A stretch of 64,000 nt of DNA from Fomitopsis serialis. Taxonomy: Eukaryota > Basidiomycota > Agaricomycetes > Polyporales > Fomitopsidaceae. The stretch covers positions 248,001-312,000 of the forward strand of contig NW_025954988.1 in assembly GCF_022376445.1 (NCBI RefSeq), read 5' to 3'. How positions within the stretch are numbered: the first letter of the stretch is position 1; every line of letters starts with the position of its first letter. The position numbers were made by a program, and so were the translations under genes. Below the pieces are notes generated by a model. It did not search any database. It had not been told where the DNA came from and saw nothing but the letters and a program-made list of their open reading frames with translations. Positions 1 to 12,090 of this stretch are shown here, in pieces.

Positions 1-139
1 GCGCACATCCCGCCACAACCGCGTACCCTCTGCTGCTCTCCCATGTCCCCCCGCCCTCTCCACTCCCGCCACTAGCTGCTTCCTCTCCCTTGCTCTTTCC
101 CGTGTTTATTCTCCGGCGTGGCCTCATTTCTACCTCTCC

Positions 140-3100
140 ATGCTTGCTCCCGGTCCGACCTACATTTCTAGCCGCTCAGCCGATGTAATTCTCTCAGATG
201 TCCGCCCGATCAAACTCGCTTATGAGGCTCTCCATGCTGTGAACGTCCTGCTCGATGAGCTGCTCTACACCATCCTCAACGAGGCACAATCTTTATCAAC
301 GGACAGGCTCAAGGCCTCGCTCTTGAAGGTCGTCCCGACGAGCTGGGGCAAAAAAGCTTTGTTGGAAGCAGAGGTTGAGTTGAAAGCATACCTGGACCGT
401 AACATACCCTCCTCCACCTCCGGGAACAGTGCTGCGGCACCGTTCAGTCTGCAATGGAGTTTCGAAGTGCGTTGGTGTCATGCCCCTTCGCTCTCGCTCC
501 CTGACCCTTCACCGGACTAGTTGTTACGCCTCAAATGCGAGGCTTACTCTACCATGAACGACTCGGACGAGGATGGCGAGGCGGAAAGGCGTTTGAGCGA
601 GCGAATGAAGGATAGTAGCGTGTCGCCGCCACAGACGTCGGAGGTGGCCCCGGCGGCATTGTATCTCACGGCAATCCTCGAGTGCGTCCGGTCTCTTCTC
701 GCGTTGCTCACGTCTCACGCCCAGTGGCCGTGCTATTCTAGGTCCATATGCGAGTGAGTTTAACGTATTTGCCTCCTAGAATGTTGTATTTTGACGCGTC
801 CGCAGACACATCCTCGGTAAGATCAGCAGTGTGGCCACGCGCGACAGTAGTCGTACTGTAGCGAGCTCGCAAGATGTATTCACCGCACTATGTGAAGACG
901 ATTCATTCTACGGTACATTCAAGACACTTAAAGGTACAACTACAATGCTCTTGTCTAGCTCTCGTCCTGATGTATCGATGTGTCGCCGTCGTCAGTCTAC
1001 GAGCAAATTGAACAACTCTCTAAGGCCCAGAGACCACGTCGCAGCAAGTCGTTCACACGCGGTAGCGATCGGGCTGCAACCCGACCCTCGCGCACGCCGT
1101 CAGCTACCCAGGCGGAATTAGCGGCACTCAGGGACGGAGCGTCGACGCCTGCACGTTCGCGTCTGTCGATGGAGTCTCTGCGGTCGAGCTCAACGGCGAC
1201 GGCGACAGCGTCCCCGGAGGGCTGGTCGTCGATGGAGAGAGGCAAGAGCTTGCGACGGAAGTTCATGACGCACAGTCGGTCGTCAAGCGAGAAAGAAGCT
1301 GACAGCCGCTCACAAAGCGATGGCGCGCGGAGCCGAGCGTCCGGAGAATTCGAGGTACGTACGCGTGATCGTTTAGCGTCCCCTTCGCGGCCAGGAACGG
1401 GCGCTAACGACTGCTTTCCCCAGGAGGACGACGAGCTCGCGCACGAGTTTGACGAGCTCATGCGCTCTGGAAGCACGGTGAAAGTTTCTCTCACTCCCGA
1501 CAGGCTGGGCACCATGCAGGTGTGTGATCACAACAGTCGAATCGCTCTGATTGATCTGGGATGAACTACATCTGATCGGTTATCCGTTTCTCCAGGTCTT
1601 CAACAGGGAACGAGCTCAGCGTGCGAAACAGGCGGGGTCCCAATTTTCGGACAGCCCAGCTGGCAGCGACGATAACGCCCACGCGCTCTCTCCAGAGCGT
1701 CCGCACGCACTGCCTGCCAGTGCTGCACGTCCTATTCCCCGTCGCGTCGATAGTATCGTTGAAGACGAGGAGGAACCCGCTCAGGCCAACTACACTACCA
1801 TGCCCAGTGCTGCGGTCATCACCGAGCCGCCCCGTGTGCGGCAGGCCAGCAAGAGCTTCACAAGCAACTCTGCCGTCTCCTCTGCTGCGCCGCGCTTCCG
1901 GTCCATCTCTATTTCAGACACCCCCCACCCTCGTCATCAGTCGCGCAGGTCGCAGGATCGGCTCCCGAACGGCGTGCCTGTCCCAGGTGGACCGGTGCTC
2001 AACATACAAAAACCTGGTCGCCAGAACTCTCAGAGTACCCCGGCCACGCTGCCTCCGCGGACGAGGAAGGTCGCGCGGCACCGTGAGTCGCTGGATTTGG
2101 ATGATGTGATGAACGGGTTGCTGGACGGGGAGGAAGAGGAGGAGGAGGAGGAGGGGGAGGGGGGACCTCATGGCCCACTGCCACCACCACCTCCAACGGT
2201 GGCCCCCTTGCGCATTGCATCTCCTTCCGCTACCCCGATAACACCTGCGAAGCCTAAGGCGCCTCACCTTTCAGCGTCGGCGCGCGACCTTATCGCATTC
2301 CTAGACGAGGGCCCCCCTGGAGAGACCGAGCGGTCGCCATCCGCGATGACGAATGCGAGCGTCATCTCGTTCGGCTCGTCTAAGACGATGCGGACGGGCA
2401 AGCTCTCGCGCATGATGTCGAAGCTGACCATGGGGAACACGGGGTCCCAAGAGAGGCTGAACGGGCGGTACTCCGACGACACGCCGAACACGCCGCCGCG
2501 CTCGCTTGGGCGCAAGCCGAGCAACAGCTTCGGGCCCCCGACCGCATTCAAGACCTCCGTGACGCCGAAGCGGTCGAATCCAAACGTTGTGGTCAGCCCG
2601 CCGCACGCTGCGTCTTATCCTCAGACGCCTGTATCGCCTCTGTCTGTTTCGTCGAGCACGCGCACGGTGTCACCGCCTGCCACGGCGCCGCCCATCCCGC
2701 GCACGCTCTCTATTGCGTCCTCGGTGTCGGACGACTTGCAGACACTTTCCACTATGCGCAGCGGCAGCCTGCGGACGGCATCGGGCACATGGGACGAATT
2801 TGGCTCCGAGGCGTCAGTGTCTCGTGATGGTTCCCTGCACAGTCAGAGTCAGGTGCGAAGAGTCTCTCTCGTCTCCGTGTTGTGAACGGCGAGGACGAGG
2901 ATGGATCGTACGCTGGGAGGTCCAGCAGACAGGTACCGATCATCAGCCCTGTTCCTAGGACTAAGGAGGACAAGCTCGTGCCGCCCAGTTCGCCTCGTCG
3001 GTCTCCAATCCCGCGCAAGCCGGTGCCCTCATCCACAGCGAATGGAAATGGGCATGCGTCTGTGTCCAAGGAAGCGTCTCAGCGAAACCGGAAACCTTCG

Positions 3101-3472
3101 ACGTCGCCATCGCCTACACCAGGCATCGCTGCTTCCGATGTCGCCGACCTTCGCAAGTACTTGGGAAGAGCTGAGACCGCAGACGAGTGCCGTCTCCTGG
3201 TCGACTTGTTCTTCGCAAGCCATGGTTTCCCGGTGAAACCAGTCACCGACGGCGCGGTGCCTGAGCTCCCAGAGCTCCCGCGCTTCATGTCTCTCAATGA
3301 GCTGGAATCCTCGTACGCCGAGCTATTTCTCAGCGGTGATAGCATAGACTTCGCCGGCCTCGCAGACGAGACATCTAGCGAGGGCTCTTCGGCCTCGAGT
3401 AGAGACTTCCTTTCGCCTGCTTCTGAGCCGACCACATCCCCTACGCCTTTGCTTGAGACTGTTCAAGAGTAG
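140..3472 (+). CDS. Histone-fold doublet protein (H2B-like + H2A-like halves) with Ser/Pro-rich tail
   Basis: Multi-exon gene; ATG at 140, TAG at 3470. Exon 1 (to about 467) encodes a helical segment that aligns by eye with the H2B core: EALHAVNVLLDELLYTIL, then LKASLLKVVPTSWGKKALLEAEVEL, a counterpart of the H2B region from EIQTAVRLLLPG to the C-terminal helix. After a linker with an acidic patch (NDSDEDGEAE), exons at 520-806 and beyond give APAALYLTAILE, SICEHILGKISS and DVFTALCEDDSFYGTFKTLK, which match the H2A run APVYLAAVLEYLTAEIL to AIRNDEELNKLL. Introns near 468-519, 679-739, 751-806, 934-994, 1354-1422 and 1519-1594 restore this frame. The remaining ~700 residues are Ser/Pro/Arg-rich, with a poly-Glu run near 2130. 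The histone-fold reading is from pattern only. Function is unknown; a chromatin or dimerisation role is inference. The splice near 2852 is uncertain. Confidence 0.7.
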
Positions 3473-3769
3473 AGATATATACCGTAATCTGTTCATTCAT
3501 TTACTTCACTCTGATACTCGTCCCTTCGTTTTCGTGTCGCTCCTTGTGACCTTTATGGTACCACTTCATCGCATACCTATCTGATACCTTTGTTGTTGTT
3601 TGCCTGCCCTGCAGTGCGGATCTATTGCCATCTATACTGATGTATCTTTACTTTTAGTGGCCTTCCTGAGTGGAATGCAAGTGTTTGTGGTGTGATACAG
3701 ACTGCTATGGATAGGCTATGCAAGATGCGTGGAATGCAAGACAGCGAAACATGAAAACAACAGAATAAA

Positions 3770-6700
3770 TCAGTGAACCTCGAGAGAAATCGCGATACCC
3801 ATGGATGCTAGCTCTGCACACAGATACCTGAAGACATATGGGACGGCGACGATGTCCAAGTCTCCACCTTTCGAGGCAGGTCCCAGGACGTGCTGTGAGG
3901 AGATGGCGACCCTGAGGTCTCCCTGCACAGATATCCGTCCGTTCTGGCCATTTGCTAGGGCTTGTCTCGCTCGCGCGTCCTCTTCCTCCGCAGCGGCCCG
4001 ACATACTCTGCAGTACTCTCCCCCTGGTCCGGTAGGCTTCAGTTTGTCCAATGATCCTACGACTATCTCACCCAAGCTGACGTCCTCGTACCCGAGTGAG
4101 ATCAGACTACCGCATGTCCTGCAAACCCATGCCGTCGAGTAGTCAGAGCAGTTCATGAGCCTGTCCTGCAGCAGGAACGAGGTGCCGTGCGCGATCAGAG
4201 CATCACGTTCCATCTCGCCGAACCGAATACCGCCTGCACGCTTACGGCCCTATAATGACGGAGAATTCAGGCTCGATCATGCTTCCCAAACACGATCGAA
4301 TTACCTTGACCGGTTGCCGCGTGAGGGGATCGACGGGCCCTGTCGTTCGCACCTGGAATTTGTCAAGCACCATGTGCCGCAAGCGCTGGTAGTACACGAC
4401 CCCGATGTAGATGTCGGCGGCGAATTCTTGCCCAGTGATACCGGAGTACATTGGCTCGTTGCCGTGATAGTTGTACCCGGCGGCGAGGAGCTGTTCTCCG
4501 AAGTATTCTACAGCAGTGTCATCCTCGGTGAACCTGGTCAACTGTGAGCATACGAGTCGAACGAAGATCCAGTCAACGCTTACTGGAAGGGGGTTGCATC
4601 TTGGGCAAGGCCATGCATAGCACCAGCCTTGCCCGCCATACTCTCGACTAACATGCCAATCGTCATACGACTGGGGAAGGCATGGGGGTTGATAATGACG
4701 TCGGGCTGCATCCCACTCTCCGTGAAGGGCATATCGACGGCCGGCCACTTCTGTGAGCAGACACCCTTCTGACCGTGTCGAGACGAGAACTTGTCACCAA
4801 TGACCGGAGCACGCGTGATGCGCAACGTCATGTTGACCTTCTGAAGTTCTGAATCACCAGCATCAGAGCCTGTGATGCCCCAATTGTCGTCAATGAATCC
4901 GTCTCTCTTTCCATATACGCAGACCACCCACCTAGGAGACGAACCGAATCGACATATGCGATTTCATCGCCCTTGTACTTCACGAACTTCGTCCGTCCCG
5001 TCGTGTCGTCTATGTAGGCGGCAATGGGATCGCCAGGGGATAGCCTGACGCCGACAAACGGGAGGCCGTCATCGTCCAAGAACTCGGCAACAGGATGCGA
5101 CTTCTCGCCCACAGTCCTAATCTCATACCCCAGCCCGAAGTGTAACGTGGTTGCAGCTGAGTTGCGTGAAGAGGCTCCTGGCACTTCCTTCAGGTCTACG
5201 GTGTACGACTTGTACACCGTACCGTAAGCAAACCCTCGCTCGTGCGCTGACTTGTTCAGGATCATAGCGTCCTCCATATCGTAACCAGTGTAGGAGATGA
5301 CAGCCACAACGGCGTTGGTGCCGTTCGGGAACGAATCCATACCATAGGTGTTGTGCAATCGTGGTCGGACGACGGGGCTCTGACCACTTTGTAGACGGTA
5401 GAGCTTGTTGTCTGTCCGGTGGCGCAGGGCGGTGGCTGGTGTACCCATGGTCTGTTTACCCATCTGACATTGATAAATGTTTCTTGGACTCTATAGCTTC
5501 GGCGTGAGCTTTGCTACCGTTGCAAGCGATGTAACCACTGACCTGGTTGAAGTCAGAGAATGGGGTAAGGTTCGCCAGTATTGACAGGAAGTTCGTTGGG
5601 GCATGCTCGACATGCGTCGATACACCCTTCTCGATCTCTTCGGGCGTACATGCGATATCCATGTACACCTGCTCAAACGAGCCAACCTGGTCGTCTCTCC
5701 CGTTCGCAACGTACTTCACAGGGCGCATCATCCGCGCTCTCGACGAGAACAGATAAAGACCAGGGTACTGCCCACCCTGCGACACGGGCACCAACCCAAT
5801 CTCGAGATCCAGCGGGACGTTGTGCTTGCCCTCCGTCTTCCATATCCGGAGGTCCTTCGCGAGGTTCTCTAGGACTTTCTGAGACGCCCAGCCGATCACC
5901 CGCCCATCGAGCTGGACGCAAAGGTTGCGCCGGCCGTCGACGGAGGTTGTGAAAGCTTGGGTCATGCCGCGTGAAGCGAGCAGGGCAGGGATGTGGTTGA
6001 CAGCGAGGGGAGCGGTGACAATGCGGCAAGTGCGGGAGAGATGGTTGAGGAGTCCACAGGGAGATCCATCGGGAGTATGGACGGGACAAAGGAATCCTTC
6101 AGGACAAATGTAAGATGAATTCTCTCTGAAACAATGCACGACGTACCCCAAGCTTCTGGTAACAACTTTCGGACAGTCGTCGTTTTCAGCTCGGCAAAGA
6201 AGGCGCCACGATGGATTGACCTGAAGTGACTAATGTATCGTTGCCAGTTCAGCTTTTCGGCGACAATAGTGAAACCGGAGGCCTGTTGCAAGTCAAGACC
6301 AGTAGGTGATACGAGATTGCCAGTCGCAAGGAAATTTGACATTCTGGCGCCAATGTCAAGGTTGGTGCGGGCGAGGACTTTCTTGATGTAGCGTTCTAGA
6401 TGAAGAATTCAGGGTCCGTTCAAATGGAGCAACACATAGCAGCATACTATCAAAAAAGTCTACAGATGCTTCTGACCGGTTGACATCTTGCCGTACTGAC
6501 ATAGCGAAGTTGTTCAATGCCTCTTCCAGGCGCTCCTTGATGATCATCCCATACAGTGTACCGGGGAGAAGGACTTCTTGGTGCTGAGGAGAATCTGGGT
6601 TATCGATGCAGCACGACTTCGACACCACGGCGTACAGCTTCCGTAACATAAATCTACCGCCAAGTTAGTTGACAATCACGACTGAGTGTTAGTCGTACGC

Positions 6701-8018
6701 ACAGCAGCATACGGAACTTCTCGCGAGGAGTGTCCAAATGTACTAGGACGACCTTGCTGATGAGCCAGACACCGACTGCCTTGTTCGTCCAGTCTTCCGG
6801 CATGTTAAGCACGACGCGGAACTTGTTGCCAAGGTACTCAAGACATTGGTCGCCAGTCCTCAAGCTGTACATCTTGAAGCTACGCAGCAAGAGCTCTACT
6901 CGGTCCGCCAGGAACGTATCCCCGTAGTCCTGCATCATGACGCCCTCGAAGATCTCCTTGTCGCTTGCGGAGACGAGTGCCTTGAGGATGAGCATGATCG
7001 GTACGACATATTCCTGTTTCCGCCATGAGAAACGGAGCATTGCACTGCCGTTGGAGAGGTAGTGAAGGTTATTCGTGACGCTCGTCTGGTCTGGGCGTAC
7101 GCAGCGGATCTGGACAGCATATGGTGTATAGGACGGTCCACGGTTGACGAAAGAGGGACGCGAGAGTGCGATGACATTGTGTCGCCGAGGAAGAATAAGG
7201 TAGCGGATGAGACGTTCGTTGCCGTTGACAATGAAGTAACCGCCGAACTCTTCAGGTTCCTCGTGTTTCTTCACGAGGTCCGCGGAGGACATACCTCGGA
7301 GGTTGCAGCGCACGGACTGAGTATGTCATGATTTATCGAGCAAGAGGAATAGGACTTCAAATAGACTTACTCGGACCATGACGGGCAGCAACCCACAGTC
7401 CTTGGTCTCAACCTCCAAAGGCCCATCGTTGACCTTCCAGCATAGCTTGACCATCATGCGTCCGCGGTAGGAAGTGAGACGCTCTCGTGCCTACAAATGA
7501 CCAGCAATTAGGCACAGACCTCTTGCATCCAAGTCCCGAGCTTTTACGCCAATATCTCACCTCGGACGGATACACTTTGTTGTCCCTGACTTGCTGGTCC
7601 TTCTCCGGTACCTGAGGGCGGCCCACCGTTACGGCCTCGTACCATACTGTATAGCCGAAGGTATTCAAGGACAGGAAGCGCTACACAATGCCTATCGTCA
7701 CTCACTGCTGAGACGGTTACCCCAGCCAGACGGACCACTCTCTGACCCAATTTCTCCCTTTCCGTCGAAGACCACGCGCTCGCCAATGTCCTTGATGCTC
7801 AAGGAGAGTAGTCCACGGCCGTCACTATCACCGGGCGGAAGTCCAGAGTCATCAAAAAGAGCATTGAAAGATTCAAGATGGGGAGTGACGAATTCATTGA
7901 GGATAGGTACAGCAGCACTGTCCTTCGGAGGGTTCTTGAAGCGACGTTCGCGAGCGAGCGTGTCGAATGTACCGCCCGCTTTGAGCACGGAGTCAGGGGG
8001 CCCTGAGCCGTCGGGCAT
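3770..8018 (-). CDS. RPA135: DNA-directed RNA polymerase I second-largest subunit (RPA2/RPA135)
   Basis: Catalytic-core subunit of RNA polymerase I, which makes the large rRNA precursor in the nucleolus. Start at 8018 ([12 protein letters not shown]) is the first ATG in frame with the conserved N-terminus ([29 protein letters not shown]). In order: protrusion/lobe ([20 protein letters not shown]), fork ([44 protein letters not shown]), hybrid-binding region ([60 protein letters not shown]), [20 protein letters not shown] and a C-terminal zinc ribbon (CRTCGS ... CRVC). The [20 protein letters not shown] block is typical of Pol I rather than Pol II or III. About ten introns of ~50-65 bp keep the frame, e.g. 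4252-4304 and a 54 bp one near 7650-7706. No breaks seen. It is convergent with the histone-fold gene (297 bp apart) and divergent from NUP98. Confidence 0.95.
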
Positions 8019-8329
8019 CGTCGCCCAGGTAGAAGACAGCGTCCGGCGATGAGCTCGAGGCGACCTTGAACGCGCGAGGACTTGTTCAGCCAATGTTCAG
8101 CACAAAAATCCGGCCCACACGATCGAGGATGCGCTCACTTTTAGCCGCCGATCGAGTGCTATGGGCGCTTACACGCTCAGACGTCCCGCAAGACTCCGAC
8201 CGGGAGTCTCCCGCGTGGCGAGGATCTCCGCTTCAAATCCTTGAACGCGCCTCCAGTAAGAGTCGCGCTCGTCCTCGTTCACAACGACGACGACCGCCAC
8301 GACCCACACGACGCGTGACGCCCCTCACC
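8019..8329. promoter_or_regulatory. Divergent promoter between RPA135 and NUP98
   Basis: A 311 bp interval separates the two start codons, so it must hold both promoters and 5' leaders. It contains ACGCGT (8311-8316, the MluI cell-cycle box consensus) overlapping GTGACG, 14 bp from the NUP98 ATG, and CA/CG-rich repeats just before it. No TATA box is obvious. The motif match is seen; any role is inference, since a 6-mer in GC-rich DNA occurs by chance. Confidence 0.45.
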
Positions 8330-11300
8330 ATGTTCGGCAGTAACACAGGGTCCTCGTGGTCTAACCCACAAGGTAATCAGCAGCAGACAGGGGCCTTCGG
8401 GCAGCCCTCAGGCTTCGGTGCCGGAAACGGTGCGTCATGGCGACTCATCTCTCAGAGTTAATTGCTTACCTCACACGCTGAACAGCGTTTGGATCTGCTC
8501 CCAACACGAACACCTTTGGGCAGCCGCAGCCACAACCACAGCAGCAGACAAATCCCATGTTTGGCGGCCTCGGCGGAGCGTCGACAACGACGCCCTCGAC
8601 CGGCTTTGGTGCGTTTCTTCTCTCCCACACTGGAGCTGATTGTTCTCAAAATCGTCCGAAAAGGTACGTTCGGTGGCGCACCAAACAACACTGCGAATTC
8701 TGGAGGTCTGTTCGGTCAGCCCAAGCCAACGACGACGGGTTTTGGCGCGTTCGGCGGCACGGGCACGACGAACACCTTTGGTGCACCTTCGACAGGGGCC
8801 TTCGGTTCGACGAACCAGGCCGGTCCTTCGACCGGCAGCAATGTATTCGGCCAACCATCACAACCGTCGACGAGTACAAACGCGTTTGGAGGGGTGGCCT
8901 TTTTGGTGCGAAACCTGCCACAGGGTTTGGTGCTACTCCTTCGCCAGGACCAGGTAAGTAGAGAATGCAAAACAGTTGGGCCCACTGTACTCATACCCGT
9001 CTTGTCAGCCATTGGTGTAGTCGCGCCAGTGACAACAGGATCCGTCAACCCACCTTACGCGCCATTCCCCGAGAAGGATACCAATGGTACAAGTACGCTT
9101 CATTACCAGAGTATCACATGCATGCCGCAATACCGTGGATCAACTTTTGAAGTCAGCTTTTGCACGTGCCATAGTTGAACTCGCTCTTATTGTTCCTCTT
9201 TGTCCACCAGGAGCTTCGTGTGCAAGACTACCAGCAAGGCAGAAAGACTGCCGCTGCTACCGCTGCCGGAGGATTCGGGCAGACCGCTTTTGGCGCCCCT
9301 GCTCAACAACAACCTACTGGCCTCTTTGGCCAACCGGCGCAGAACAACGCCGCGCCCGCTGCCAATCCGATGTTCGGTTCACTGGGGAACGCCAACAACA
9401 ACGCCGCGAACGCCGGGACGACTGGCGGGTTCGGTGCCTTTGGACAACCGCAGAACAATACAAATGCTACCGGTGCTGGCGGTTTGTTCGGTGGCGGAGG
9501 TGCATTCGGGCAGAACCAGCAGCAGCAGCAGCAGCAGCAACAGCAACAGCAGCAGCAGCAGCCAACGACCGGCTTCGGTACCTTCGGACAGCCACAACAA
9601 CAACAACAGCCACAACAGAACACAGCGGTGGCGGTTTGTTTGGTTCAAATAACGCCTTTGGCGCCAACAACCAACAAAAGCCAGCAGGCTTCGGTACCTT
9701 CGGCGAGTAGACATCGGTGCATATCTAATCTGGTCTTCTAACCCGAAATCTCAGGCAACACAGGAAGTACTGGCGCGTTCGGTAGCACCGGTGCTTTTGG
9801 CCAACCCCAGAATCAGCAACAGCAACAGAATGCAACTGGTACCGGTCTTTTCGGCCAACCAGCGCAGCAACAGCAGAATCCGAGTGGATTCGGTGCTTTC
9901 GGTATGTCTCAACGATAATTTTCAAGCGGTCGGCTGAATTGTCTCAGGCGCCAACAATAATGCTCCGAAACCAGGTCTCTTCGGCCAGCCTGCGCAGTCA
10001 AACACTGGCTTCGGTGCGTTTGGTCAACCGAATCAGCAGCAGCCACAACCGCAGCAGCAACAGACTGGTACTGGTCTGTTCGGAACGAACACCAATACGG
10101 GTGGTGGACTGTTTGGTAATACCAACAATCAGCAACCACCTCAACAGCAGCAACAGGGGACTGGACGTGCGTGGCCCCTCTCGTACACTTGATTTTATCG
10201 CGTTAAACCCTTGTCTTCAGTGTTCGGTCAGCAACCTCAGCAACCGGCGACAGGCGGTGGCTTGTTCGGTGGAGGCGGCGGTCTGTTCGGCAACAATAAC
10301 CAGAACCAGAACCAGCAGCAACAACAACAGCCTGCACAGAACACTGGCTTTGGCCTCTTCGGTGCCCCGAAACCTGCCGCACCTGCGACTACGAACAATG
10401 GTGGCGGTCTGTTTGGCAGCACTTCGGTCAGCCAACACAGAATACAACGCAGGCCAACTCCAACCCCCTGTTCGGCTCGACGCTCGGCGCACCACCGAAC
10501 AACCAACAGAACACGAGTGCCTTTGGTTCTGGTGGGTTGTTTAGCAAACCCGCTGCTCCGCTGGGTACTGCTCCTTCAACGGGTCAGCAGGGTGCTGGAT
10601 CTGGAGGCTCGTTGTTCGGTAACACGTTCGGACAGTCGTCGAACAACATGAATACCTCGGCGCTCGGCCAGAGCGCACAACCCCAATATACAGCCTCGAT
10701 CGCGCAGCCGTTCTCGACGACGCTGCCCATCTTCAGCCTGCTACCACCAGGGCCACGCATGATTCCTCTGGACCAGCCCAAGAAGAAGACTGGTTACTTC
10801 TCAAACGTCCCTACGCGCACGCCGCTGCCGAGGCTAGGCTTGGACTATACTCCACCCCTCTCGAAGCTACGCGGGTACACTTCTACTTCACAAGCTCCTG
10901 GCGCAAACGGTGCCAACAACAGCGTGCTGTTCGGCTCGAGCAAGCCGAATGCGTTGTCGCTGAGCAAGGCGGCTAACGGCAAGAATGCGCTGGGACCAGA
11001 AGCATTCTTGACTGGTGGGAGCCCCAGTCCGACGCTCGGCAGCGGCGGCCGGAAGAGCATGAAGAAGCTTATTCTCGATAAGAGAGTCGAGCCAGCGGAT
11101 CTGTTGAACAGGTCCAGGGTGAGGAATGGTTCCGGGATATCGTTCAGTCCCGCTCTGAGCGTAGCCGCGCGCGAGGAAGCCGCTGCTAACCGCGCTTCTC
11201 CTGGGCCGCGCACGCATGATTCGCCATCGCCAGCCCCTCAGCGGGACCGTACGCACAATCATTTCACTGCGCAGGGCAACGTGCTCAACGCAGGCTCGAA

Positions 11301-11775
11301 CGGCGCGTCGCCGCAAGAAGACGGAGAACTTCGAGAAGGCGACTACTGGGTGACACCTAACCTTAGTACGCTCAGGAAGATGAGCCACGAAGAGCTAGTC
11401 TCTGTCGGGGGTCTTGCCGTTGGGCGTCAAGGCTACGGTGTCGTCACTTTCCTCGAACCTGTCGACCTTACGAACGTGCCTAAACTCGGTGGCCTACTCG
11501 GCGAGCTCGTCCGGTTCGACGACAAGGAGTGTAGCGTCTATCCAGATAGCGACGAGGCGGAAAAGCCGCCGCCCGGCTCTGGTCTCAACGTCAAAGCGAA
11601 GATCGAGTTGTACCGCTGCTGGGCGCTGGACAAGGCTACGCGGGAGCCTATCAAGGACGAGACTAACCCGCATGCGGTCCGACATCTCAAGCGGTTGAGG
11701 AACATGAAGCATACTCACTTCGAGAGCTTCGATATTGAGGAGGGGAAATGGACGTTCACTGTGGACCACTTCTGA
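8330..11775 (+). CDS. NUP98: FG nucleoporin Nup98/Nup116 type, with three apparent frame slips
   Basis: Nuclear pore protein whose FG repeats form the transport barrier. Start MFGSNTGSSW. Dozens of FG/GLFG repeats (GGLFGQP, TGFGAFG) are separated by Q/N-rich spacers, including a CAG/CAA tract at 9519-9561. Between repeat blocks lies a GLEBS motif (LHYQSITCMPQYRG, STFE then ELRVQDYQQGRK, about 9090-9265), the Gle2/Rae1 binding site in this family. The C-terminus is a Nup98 autoproteolytic-type domain (GDYWVTPNLSTLRKM, VGRQGYGVVTFLEPVDLTNV, ending WTFTVDHF then stop). Introns often split FG codons; one near 9708 has a GC donor. The FG frame drops by one base at 8891-8894, near 9624 and near 10423, although repeats and terminal domain continue cleanly after each. 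Either consensus errors or true lesions; only the second could be explained by an unusually short (41 bp) intron. Confidence 0.9.
9519..9561 (+). repeat. CAG/CAA trinucleotide tract in NUP98
   Basis: Near-perfect run of CAG and CAA codons, encoding about 15 glutamines in the FG region. Such tracts vary in length between strains and can cause assembly errors. Confidence 0.9.
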
Positions 11776-12090
11776 TCACGCAGTTAATCTTCCGAATGCA
11801 TATCGTGTTAGTGTCTTGTATCGTATGTTGTCTCCGTCGCATGTAGTGTCATTGTTTTTGCAATATATACCTATGGCCAGTCTGCTGTACATCGGTTTGA
11901 TTGACTGCATGTTGGGCCGTTTGACCAATACCGAATCTCACTCGGTTACCCTTACTGGTGATGTACACTGTAGTCGCTCGGGTCATGACATCTAATCGAC
12001 TTGCAGGCATGCACATTTACGTTCGACCATTCTCTACATGGGGGCAGCGCTAGCAATTCGACGAATAAGTCGGTCTCGCAGACAATCCTC
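11776..12090. other. Convergent 3' intergenic interval
   Basis: 315 bp between the stops of NUP98 (plus) and the first P450 (minus). I see no gene. It must hold both 3' ends. Confidence 0.6.

Noticed and set aside
1999..2606. Long minus-strand open frames, Pro- and Arg-rich, opposite the Ser-rich tail gene
   Set aside because: They are shadows of the GC-rich plus-strand coding frame, with no start context or domains.
9303..9623. Cysteine-rich minus-strand ORF
   Set aside because: The poly-Cys run is the antisense reading of the CAG/CAA tract and FG repeats of NUP98.
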